A stretch of 58,122 nucleotides of DNA. It comes from JBCCZC01 sp039188505. GTDB lineage: Bacteria > Pseudomonadota > Gammaproteobacteria > Xanthomonadales > SZUA-38. Positions 51,577-58,122 of the stretch are shown here, one piece after another. The position numbers and the translations under genes are program-made. The stretch's first letter is position 1; every line of letters starts with the position of its first letter. Below the pieces are notes generated by a model. That model worked only from the letters and a program-made list of their open reading frames with translations, was not told the origin of the DNA and ran no database searches. The stretch is taken from the NCBI GenBank assembly GCA_039188505.1, contig JBCCZC010000001.1, positions 1-58,122 on the forward strand. Reading direction: 5' to 3'.

Positions 51577-54414
51577 ATGCCACGCAGACTACTGCTGCCA
51601 GGGCTGATCGCGAGTATTCTCGCGGGCGCCCCCGTGCAGGCCCAGGAAGAGGGCATCGAGGAGGTCGTCGTCACCGGCTCGCGTATCCGCCAGAGCCCCC
51701 TCGACGTCCGCACACCGGTCCAGTTTCTCACCGCCGAGGATATCGAGAAAAGCGGTCAGCTCTCGATCGCCGAGTTCGTCCAGCGGTTGCCGATCTCAGG
51801 CTCGGCGATCAATCGTACGAACAACTCCTCAGGCAACCTCGGCTTCCCGCCGGACGGCTCCGGTATCGGCGCCGGCGCCGCCGAGATCGATCTGCGCTTC
51901 CTCCAGTCCAAGCGCGTCCTGGTTCTCGTCGATGGCCGCCGCTGGGTGCGCGGCTCGTCGGCTTCCGGTGTGTCCGGCGCCGTCGACCTGAACACGATTC
52001 CCAAGAACGCCATCAAGGCCATCGAGATCCTCCAGGATGGCGCGTCGGCCATCTACGGCACCGACGCCATCGGCGGCGTGGTGAACATCATCACCCGCGA
52101 CGACTACGACTCCCTGAAGGTCAGCGCCCACTACGGTGAGTTCGACGACGGCGATGGTGAATCCACCGAGATCGACGTCGCCTGGGGCGCATCAAACGAC
52201 GTGGCGCGCGTCTTTCTCGATGCGAGCTTCACCGATCAGAAGGGCGTCGGCGCCGGCGATCGAGCCATCTCCGCTGAGTCGATCTTCGGCGCGCCCTTCC
52301 CGGGCGCCAGCTCGGGCACGCCGGACGGCCGCTTCATCTTCACCGATCCGCGCACTGGCCAGACCGTCAACATTACACCGAACACGACGTTCCCGACCTA
52401 CGACCCGAACAACCCGGGGAGCGGTGATTTCCGGAACTTCACCAACGACGACCGGTTCAACTACCAGCCGTTCAACTTCATCCTCACGCCCAACCGCCGC
52501 GTCAGCCTCTTCGGCAAGGCCGAGTACGACATCTCGGACACGACGACACTGCGGCTGCTGACCTCCTACAACAACCGTGAGTCGACCAGCCGCGCCGCCC
52601 CGGAACCGCTGTTCTTCGGCCCCGCCGGTGGCGGCGGTGCCTTCATGGAGAACCTCTTCTGGCCGGCCGATCATCCGTTCAACCCCTACGGCGTTGATCT
52701 CGGTCCCGATGAGATCGTGTTCTTCGGGCGCCGCCCCATCGAGGCCGGCCCGCGGATCTTCGATCAGGAGGTCGACACCTGGTACATCTCCGTCGGTGCC
52801 GACGGGTCCTTCGACGTGGGCGACCGCGTCCTCGACTGGGACGTTACGGCGATCTGGGCCGAGAACCAGGCGAGCCAGCGCAAGCAGGGCGCCTTCAACG
52901 CACGCAACCTGATCCTCGCCCTCGGGCCCACGGAGAACTGCGCCATCGTGCCGAACTGCACGCCCGTGAACATCGTGGGTGAAGGTGCACTGACGCAAGA
53001 GATGCTCGACTTCGTGACCTTCATCCAGAAGGACGAGAGCGAGCAGGAACTGTTCGACTTCACAGCGAACCTGGTCGGCGACTTCAACGGTTTCGCCGCC
53101 GGCGACATCGGCTGGGCCGTCGGCTACGAGTATCGCGAGGAGGAAGGCTTCTTCGTCCCCGATGCGGTGGTAAGCAGCGGCGAGACCGCCGGTGTTCCCG
53201 CCAGCCCGACTGCAGGCAAGTTTGACGTCAACGAGGTCTACGGCGAGGTCGTGGTGCCGCTGCTGGCGGACATGCCGGGTGCCGATCGACTCGACTTCAG
53301 CGCCGCCTTCCGCTGGTCCGACTACGAGCTCTTCGGCAGCGACACGGTCTTCGGCCTTGGCGCCAACTGGGCGCCGACGGAGAATTTCCTCGTGCGCGCG
53401 AGCTTCAACGAGGGGCTGCGGGCGCCGAACATCGGTGAACTCTTCAACACCGGCTCCCGGTTCGACTCGAGCATCAATGACCCGTGTTCGAACGCGGATC
53501 CGGCGGATGCAGCGAACTGTGCGGCCCTCGGGGTTCCGCCGGACTTCGTGACCATCAACCCGCAGATCGGCGTCACCACAGGCGGTAACGCGGACCTTCA
53601 GCCGGAGACGTCGGACACGTTCACCGTCGGCTTCGTCTGGGACATCGCCGCCGCCGATTCGTGGGATTCCGTCGAGGCACTGACGATCGAGGCGAACTAC
53701 TACGACATCGAGATCGACGACGCGATCCAGGCGCCGAACGCCCAGGACCTCGTCAACGGCTGCGTGAACACGCTCGAGCCGATCTTCTGCGACGCGGTGA
53801 CCCGCTCGCCGGACGGCACGATCACCAACGTGGACGGCGTGCTCTCGAATATCGGTGGCATCGAGACCTCGGGCTTCGACCTGACCGTGTCCCTCGACTT
53901 CGCGCCAACCGACAACTGGGGTCAGTTCCGGTTCCAGTGGGTCTCGACGTTCCTCGATGACTACACCGAAATCACGAAGGGACCCGACGGCGATATCCGC
54001 ACGGATCGCGCCGGAACGGAGCTCGGCTCGCCGGAGCGCGCGTTCATCGAGAACAAGTCGACACTGTTCACGGACTGGTCGATCGGCGACTGGAACACCC
54101 GCCTGGCCGTTCGCTACCTGAGCTCGATCGATGAGGCTTGCGGCGGCGCGACGGGCGACTTCGGTCTGTTCGAACTGTGCTCGAACGGCGAGGACGGCAA
54201 CGTGCTGGGCAGCACGACGTACGTCGACGCGTCGGTGACCTGGGCCCCGCAGGACCTGCTCGACGGTCGTGCGCAGTTCATGTTCGGCGTGGACAACCTC
54301 TTCGACGAGGATCCGCCGGTCTGCCGTTCCTGCGATCTGAACAGCTTCGACGGCACGGCCTACCCGATTCCCGGCCAGATGATCTACGGGCGCGTGACCT
54401 ACACGCTCGACTGA
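51577..54414 (+). CDS. TonB-dependent receptor, large (945 residues)
   Basis: Signal peptide ('LLLPGLIASILAGAPVQAQ'), TonB-box-like 'GIEEVVVTGSRIRQSPLDVRT'-type start, and a plug domain with 'RVLVLVDGRRWVRGSSASG', 'VDLNTIPKNAIKAIEILQDGASAIYGTDAIGGVVNII'-type region (plug core at about 60-170). Then the 22-strand barrel, with 'NFLVRASFNEGLRAPNIGELFN' and the terminal 'GQMIYGRVTYTLD'. It imports a siderophore, glycan or other large ligand using TonB. The last residue is Asp rather than the usual aromatic. It is complete, unlike the receptor pseudogene at 36304, and is followed by a strong terminator. No transport or catabolic genes adjoin to name the ligand. Confidence 0.9.
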   Translation: MPRRLLLPGLIASILAGAPVQAQEEGIEEVVVTGSRIRQSPLDVRTPVQFLTAEDIEKSGQLSIAEFVQRLPISGSAINRTNNSSGNLGFPPDGSGIGAGAAEIDLRFLQSKRVLVLVDGRRWVRGSSASGVSGAVDLNTIPKNAIKAIEILQDGASAIYGTDAIGGVVNIITRDDYDSLKVSAHYGEFDDGDGESTEIDVAWGASNDVARVFLDASFTDQKGVGAGDRAISAESIFGAPFPGASSGTPDGRFIFTDPRTGQTVNITPNTTFPTYDPNNPGSGDFRNFTNDDRFNYQPFNFILTPNRRVSLFGKAEYDISDTTTLRLLTSYNNRESTSRAAPEPLFFGPAGGGGAFMENLFWPADHPFNPYGVDLGPDEIVFFGRRPIEAGPRIFDQEVDTWYISVGADGSFDVGDRVLDWDVTAIWAENQASQRKQGAFNARNLILALGPTENCAIVPNCTPVNIVGEGALTQEMLDFVTFIQKDESEQELFDFTANLVGDFNGFAAGDIGWAVGYEYREEEGFFVPDAVVSSGETAGVPASPTAGKFDVNEVYGEVVVPLLADMPGADRLDFSAAFRWSDYELFGSDTVFGLGANWAPTENFLVRASFNEGLRAPNIGELFNTGSRFDSSINDPCSNADPADAANCAALGVPPDFVTINPQIGVTTGGNADLQPETSDTFTVGFVWDIAAADSWDSVEALTIEANYYDIEIDDAIQAPNAQDLVNGCVNTLEPIFCDAVTRSPDGTITNVDGVLSNIGGIETSGFDLTVSLDFAPTDNWGQFRFQWVSTFLDDYTEITKGPDGDIRTDRAGTELGSPERAFIENKSTLFTDWSIGDWNTRLAVRYLSSIDEACGGATGDFGLFELCSNGEDGNVLGSTTYVDASVTWAPQDLLDGRAQFMFGVDNLFDEDPPVCRSCDLNSFDGTAYPIPGQMIYGRVTYTLD

Positions 54415-54436
54415 TCGGATCGGAAGTCGGTAACCT

Positions 54437-54473
54437 CAGCGGCGGTTCCTTCGGGAGCCGCCGCTGTCATTTT
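54437..54473 (+). terminator. Rho-independent terminator after the TonB receptor
   Basis: CAGCGGCGGTTCC, a TTCG tetraloop and GGAGCCGCCGCTG form a 13-bp stem with one G-T pair, followed by TCATTTTCT. This is a textbook intrinsic terminator 22 bases past the stop. Confidence 0.9.
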
Positions 54474-54487
54474 CTGGAGTCCTTCCG

Positions 54488-55399
54488 ATGGCGCAGGCTG
54501 ATCTCTGGAGTCCCTACTGGCAGGCTGACCCGCAGCCCGCCAGCATCGACGCGTTTCCGACCGACGTCCGCGACGCGATCGAGTTGCGATGGCTCACGCA
54601 CTTCCGCCGGCTGCCTGCGGGCGCCCGCGTCCTCGACATCGGCTGCGGCGCCGGGGCGCTGGCGGTCCTGGCGGCGCGGGCGGCCACGGCCGAGCACCCG
54701 CTGGACTTCACGGGCATCGATCTCGCAGCGGACGTCCCGACAGCGCCGGCGACCGCTTTTCTCGCGGCCCGCTTTCTCGGTGGCCAGGACGCCGCGGCCC
54801 TGTCCTTCGGCGACGCCGCCTTCGACCTGGTGGTGAGCCAGTTCGGGTTCGAGTACGGCGACTTCGACCCATCGCTGATCGAAGCGGCCCGGGTCTGCCG
54901 GGGCGCGCTCCTCGCCCTCGTTCACGCCGCGGACGGCAGCGTTGTACAGCAGAACGCACCGCTGGCCGGCCAGGTGGACTGGCTTCTCGATGAGCGGCAG
55001 CTACCGGCAACGCTGCGAGGCTACCTGGAGACCGGCTCGGCCGAGGCTGCCCGGGACCTGAAGGGTCTGTCCGGCGCCATGGTCGAGCGCGCCCGGACAA
55101 TGCCGAACGCAGCGTTTCTCGAAGCGGCGTCGCGCGCCATTGGCGAATTCATCCAGGCCTTTGCCGGCAAGCCGGCGGCTGCCTGGTCCGAGCCGCTCGA
55201 ACGCTTCGAGGCGGCGCTGCGCAACCACGGTAGCCGCATGCGCGCACTCGGTGCCGCCGGCCGCTCCGAGAGCGAACTGCGGCGCGCGTGCGAGCGGCTC
55301 CGGGAGCTCGGTTTTGCGACCGCGACGGTCGATCCGCTGCTCTCACCCGGTGGCCGACACCTCGTGGGCTACTGGCTCGAGGCGCGCCGACCGCTCTAG
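54488..55399 (+). CDS. Class I SAM-dependent methyltransferase
   Basis: A 303-residue methyltransferase. Motif I 'VLDIGCGAGALAVLAA' (about residues 48-63), an acidic post-I residue in 'DFTGIDLA', and motif IV-like 'FDLVVSQFGFEYGDF' are clear in the first half. The second half is helical and probably forms the substrate lid ('LDERQLPATLRGYLETG', 'ERFEAALRNHG'). The substrate is unknown. It sits directly after the terminator of the TonB receptor and has its own start at 54488. Confidence 0.8.
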   Translation: MAQADLWSPYWQADPQPASIDAFPTDVRDAIELRWLTHFRRLPAGARVLDIGCGAGALAVLAARAATAEHPLDFTGIDLAADVPTAPATAFLAARFLGGQDAAALSFGDAAFDLVVSQFGFEYGDFDPSLIEAARVCRGALLALVHAADGSVVQQNAPLAGQVDWLLDERQLPATLRGYLETGSAEAARDLKGLSGAMVERARTMPNAAFLEAASRAIGEFIQAFAGKPAAAWSEPLERFEAALRNHGSRMRALGAAGRSESELRRACERLRELGFATATVDPLLSPGGRHLVGYWLEARRPL

Positions 55400-55500
55400 C
55401 GACGACCGCTGGGTCAGCCCGATCGAGCGCTCCATATTGGCTCCACACTGTGATCCGAAACTTCGATCGCATGGGAAACGGAACCAATGGAGTCGAGGCC

Positions 55501-55887
55501 ATGTCCCTCTGGATCGCATTCATCATCACCGCCGCCACGATCTTTGCTCTGAGCCGCCGACTCGCCGATCCCGGCGGCCGCCGATCAGCCGAACCCACCC
55601 GCCCGCCGCGTGCCGGCCTGTGGCGTTTTGAAGCGGATCTGCACTGCGAACGCGGCCGACGTCGGGTCGGAGAACTCGTCCATGGCCATGAACGACACCT
55701 CCCCGCCCAGCCCTGCGAGGCGCAGGGATGCGGCTGCCGCTATGTACCCGTTGCCGAGCGGCGCCGGACGCAGCGCCGCCTGGCCGCGGACCGCCGCGAC
55801 ACCATCCGCTTCGAGAAGACCTCGGATCGCCGCAACCAGACCGACCGCCGGCGCGATTGCGACCTCTGGCTGGGCCGCAGCGTCTAG
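55501..55887 (+). CDS. Small membrane-anchored CxCRY/DRR-motif protein
   Basis: A 128-residue protein. An N-terminal membrane helix ('SLWIAFIITAATIFALSRRL') is followed by a basic soluble part with a Cys pair 'CEAQGCGCRYVPVAERR' and repeated D-R-R / R-R elements ('QRRLAADRR', 'TSDRRNQTDRRRDCD'). I recall a widespread but uncharacterised gammaproteobacterial small-protein family with 'C..C.CRY....DRR...RR'. The Cys cluster could bind metal; the Arg repeats could bind nucleic acid or phosphate. An in-frame ATG 30 bases upstream is an alternative start. Confidence 0.65.
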   Translation: MSLWIAFIITAATIFALSRRLADPGGRRSAEPTRPPRAGLWRFEADLHCERGRRRVGELVHGHERHLPAQPCEAQGCGCRYVPVAERRRTQRRLAADRRDTIRFEKTSDRRNQTDRRRDCDLWLGRSV

Positions 55888-55966
55888 CTATCGTCTGGAA
55901 CCGGCAGCGCTTGCCCCGGGTCGGGCACGCACCCATCGTTTCCGGGCGGGCACGGGTCCGAACGCG

Positions 55967-56576
55967 TCAGCTGACGCGATCCCAGAATTCGGTGCGATCG
56001 TTGGTGCGCGGAAAGACGCCTTCGGGCACCGGCACCTCGAGGAACTCACATAGCGGTGCCCAGCCCTGCTTGACCTCGAAGACGAGCAACCGGTCCGCCG
56101 GAACGGTCTCCCGCACGGCGGCGTTGTGGGCCTCGAACCGCGCCTTCAGCGCCGCGTGATCCAGCCCCAGGGGAAAGCCCGTTCTGGCGATGATCCGGCG
56201 CGCCATCGCGAGCCACTCTCGCTGGTCGGGCAGGCGCTTTGTCGGCCATGGCCAGGAGCCGGTAGATCGTCGCACCGAAACTCCGCGCCCACCGGTCCGG
56301 GTCCCGTTCCGTGAGGACAAAGCGTGCGTGAGGACAGTGCTCCGCCAGCTCGCGGAAGAAGGCGGCGGTGGGCCAGTCGACGGCGCTGCCGAAGCCGGCG
56401 TAGATCGACGCCCAGTCCGGATGGCCCGCGTGGGCGTCGTTCCAGAGGGGCACCTGCACCGGCATGTTCGCGAGGACCTGATCCATGTGATGGCAGGGCC
56501 CGAATCCCAACGCGTTGATCGCCAGCTTCAGTGACATGGTGCCGGTTCGTCCGACGCCGCAACCGATGACTTCCAT
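55967..56576 (-). pseudogene. Sulfotransferase (Sulfotransfer_4 type), frameshifted
   Basis: The first frame reads 'VIGCGVGRTGTMSLKLAINALGFGPCHHM' in pieces typical of Sulfotransfer_4 (P-loop G-R-T-G-T-x-S, then G-F-G-P-C-x-H-M). 'FVLTERDPDRWARSF' holds the 3'-phosphate-binding Arg/Ser. At the AAA triplet (plus-strand TTT 56238-56240) homology moves to the next frame: 'LPDQREWLAMARRIIA', 'ALKARFEAHNAAVRE' and 'FLEVPVPEGVFPRTNDR'. Removing one A restores a 202-residue protein. The break is a homopolymer indel, real or technical. Confidence 0.8.
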
Positions 56577-56748
56577 GAGTCTACCCCCGCGCAACCGGCC
56601 GCCAGCCTAGGCCGGCCCGGCGTTCCCCGTCAACGCTGGAATCCCGGGCGTTCCGGGGCCCGCTCGTCGACTGCTCGGGCGCCGCTCGTTTCTTTCGGAC
56701 CGACCTGCCGCAGCTTCGTGGCTCCAACCAGGACTACGGAGCATCGCC

Positions 56749-57033
56749 ATGGAACGCGCACCTCTTCGAAGCGCTCTAGCCTGCCTCACGATCGTCATCC
56801 TTGCCGGCTGCGGCGCCCGGGGTGGCGCCACCATCCCCGACGGCGCAACGTTCAGCCTGGCGCCGGACCAGCCGCAGGACGTGCGGGCCCTGCTCGAGCA
56901 CCAGCATCGCCAGCGCTACCTTGCCGATCGCCGTCGCTGCCTGGCCCGCGGCGGGCGGATGGTGATCCAGGCGAGCCACGCGCTCGGTCGCCAGACGATG
57001 CCGCGGCGCGGCGACTTCTACACCTGCGCCTGA
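56749..57033 (+). CDS. Small lipoprotein, function unknown
   Basis: A 94-residue protein with a type II signal peptide ('ALACLTIVILAGCG', lipid-modified Cys in L-A-G-C). The mature part of about 70 residues is rich in Arg, Gln and His ('ALLEHQHRQRYLADRRRCLARGG') and has two Cys that could pair. No family recognised. It stands alone between the convergent-side sulfotransferase pseudogene and the CadC-type regulator. Confidence 0.6.
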   Translation: MERAPLRSALACLTIVILAGCGARGGATIPDGATFSLAPDQPQDVRALLEHQHRQRYLADRRRCLARGGRMVIQASHALGRQTMPRRGDFYTCA

Positions 57034-57180
57034 CGCGCAGCCAGCGCGGCCGCGCCGACTCGGCGAGCGACAGAGTCCCGGAGAAACCCGACGGAGCATC
57101 ACCCCACCGCTGACGAACGACACGGGTCAGCCCGCGGGTGGCCCGCTACCTTCGGGGCATGGAAGGTGCGGACTCCCGGC

Positions 57181-58122
57181 GTGACTGAACACGCATTTCG
57201 CCTCGGCGATTGGCTCGTCACACCCGCGAGGCATGCCCTCGAGCGGGACGGCGAGGTCATCCGTCTGAAGCCCAAGGCCATGGCCGTGCTCGAACAGCTG
57301 GCCGGGGCCGCGGGGGACGTCGTGCCCCGCGACGAGCTCTTCGCTGCGGTCTGGCCCGGCTGCGCCGTCACCGATGACACGCTGACCCAGTGCGTGGTGG
57401 AGCTTCGTCGGGCCCTCGGGGACTCCGCTCGCGCTCCCCGGTTCATCGAGACGGTGCCCCGGCGTGGCTTCCGCCTGCTGGCCGACGTTCAGGTCACGGA
57501 GGCCGCGGTGGCCCGACACGTCGTCCGGCGCCGGTGGCCCGTCCTGGCCGCCCTGGTCGCACTCGCAGCCGTGGCGCTGACAACGCTGGCGACCATGCCG
57601 CGTTCCGCTGCGCCGTCGGCGCAGTCGCTGGCGGTCCTGCCCTTCGCCGACTTGAGCCCGTCCGAGGACTACGGCTTCTTCGCTGACGGCCTCACCGAGG
57701 AGCTGATCAACCGGCTGAGCATGCTGGACGGACTGCAGGTCACCGGACGCACCTCGGCCTTCCAGTTCCGCGGCGGCGTCGATGACCTCGGCGACGTCCG
57801 CGAGCGGCTCGGCGTGACCTGGGTACTCGACGGCAGCGTTCGCCGCGACCGGGGGCGACTGCGCGTGAGCGCACAGCTCATCGACACCGCGACCGGCTAC
57901 CCGGCATGGCTCGAGACCTACGAGGAGAACAGCACCGGAATCTTCGAGATCCAGGACGGGATCGCCGAAGCCGTCGCCGGTGCCCTGAGTGTACGGCTGG
58001 GCGTCGGACACCTGGGCCGTGAGCCGGGCGGCACCCGCAACCTTGATGCCTATGAGGCGCACATCCAGGGCAATGCGCTGTACGCGGAGTTCACCGCCGA
58101 GGCCATGCGTCAGGCCGCGGCC
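57181..58122 (+). CDS. CadC-type winged-helix membrane regulator, cut by the window end
   Basis: The open frame runs to the last base. Residues 1-100 form an OmpR/CadC winged helix: 'FRLGDWLVTPARHAL', 'VIRLKPKAMAVLEQLAGA', 'PRDELFAAVWPGCAVTDDTLTQCVVELRRALGD', ending 'FIETVPRRGFRLL'. A membrane helix at about 117-138 follows. The periplasmic part begins with the TolB/FlgO-like 'SLAVLPFADLSPSEDYGFFADGLTEELINRL' and 'VTGRTSAFQFRG' and enters a TPR-like region near the end ('NLDAYEAHIQGNALY'). Such proteins bind DNA while anchored in the inner membrane. A GTG at 57166 is an alternative start. The C-terminus lies outside the window. Confidence 0.8.
   Translation, partial: MTEHAFRLGDWLVTPARHALERDGEVIRLKPKAMAVLEQLAGAAGDVVPRDELFAAVWPGCAVTDDTLTQCVVELRRALGDSARAPRFIETVPRRGFRLLADVQVTEAAVARHVVRRRWPVLAALVALAAVALTTLATMPRSAAPSAQSLAVLPFADLSPSEDYGFFADGLTEELINRLSMLDGLQVTGRTSAFQFRGGVDDLGDVRERLGVTWVLDGSVRRDRGRLRVSAQLIDTATGYPAWLETYEENSTGIFEIQDGIAEAVAGALSVRLGVGHLGREPGGTRNLDAYEAHIQGNALYAEFTAEAMRQAAA

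Overview
The window is a G+C-rich (about two thirds by eye), densely coded bacterial chromosome segment. The combination of a complete Na+-pumping NADH:quinone oxidoreductase operon (nqrABCDEF with apbE and nqrM), TonB-dependent receptors, a PagL-type lipid A deacylase, a TonB C-terminal-domain protein and several Gammaproteobacteria-type small families points to a Gram-negative, probably marine or salt-adapted gammaproteobacterium. I see no tRNA, rRNA, CRISPR array, insertion sequence or replication origin, and no gene-free stretch longer than about 260 bases.

Layout. 1-1050: a remnant resembling the N-terminus of a C5 cytosine methyltransferase, joined out of frame to a helicase-associated-domain repeat protein. 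1102-3462 (minus): a repeat-bearing exported or membrane protein, a DUF6502 protein and a divergent EAL protein, with a strong terminator between the first two. 3587-11740 (minus): a six-gene acyl-CoA operon resembling the acyclic terpene utilization (atu) pathway: AtuA family, acyl-CoA carboxylase beta and alpha, nitronate monooxygenase-like flavoprotein, TIGR03084 family and dienoyl-CoA-reductase-like SDR. It is divergent from an acyl-CoA dehydrogenase and a TetR regulator (11820-13675), with an operator-like set of inverted repeats between. 13757-19680: a TPR/TonB-C protein, a lipoprotein, a DUF885 protein, an HMG-CoA reductase, a YdjM-type membrane protein and an FHA protein. 19724-23513: a Fur-box-preceded ferric iron ABC transporter. 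23514-28765: a sulfotransferase, an NSS transporter with a 2-oxoglutarate-type oxygenase and a class II aldolase, a DsrE-like protein, and a frameshifted cNMP-binding protein.

28923-36215: a 1200-residue sensor kinase with a periplasmic propeller, an SGNH protein, PagL, a Rieske oxygenase and a small secreted protein. 36304-45812 (minus): nqrABCDEF-apbE-nqrM, then a CBS-pair protein and a TonB receptor pseudogene. 46072-54473: two unrecognised exported proteins, an ABC exporter and a large intact TonB receptor followed by a clear terminator. 54488-58122: a methyltransferase, a small anchored CxCRY/DRR protein, a frameshifted sulfotransferase, a small lipoprotein and a CadC-type regulator cut by the window end.

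Two themes stand out. First, the atu-like operon carries an unusual companion set (TIGR03084 and nitronate monooxygenase) and may act on an unassigned branched or isoprenoid acyl-CoA. Second, at least four genes are broken by single lesions: an in-frame TGA in the carboxylase alpha gene, two in-frame TAGs in a TonB receptor, and one-base shifts in homopolymers in a cNMP-binding gene and a sulfotransferase. TAG and TGA both serve as ordinary stops elsewhere in the window, so gene decay or sequencing/assembly error is more likely than codon reassignment.
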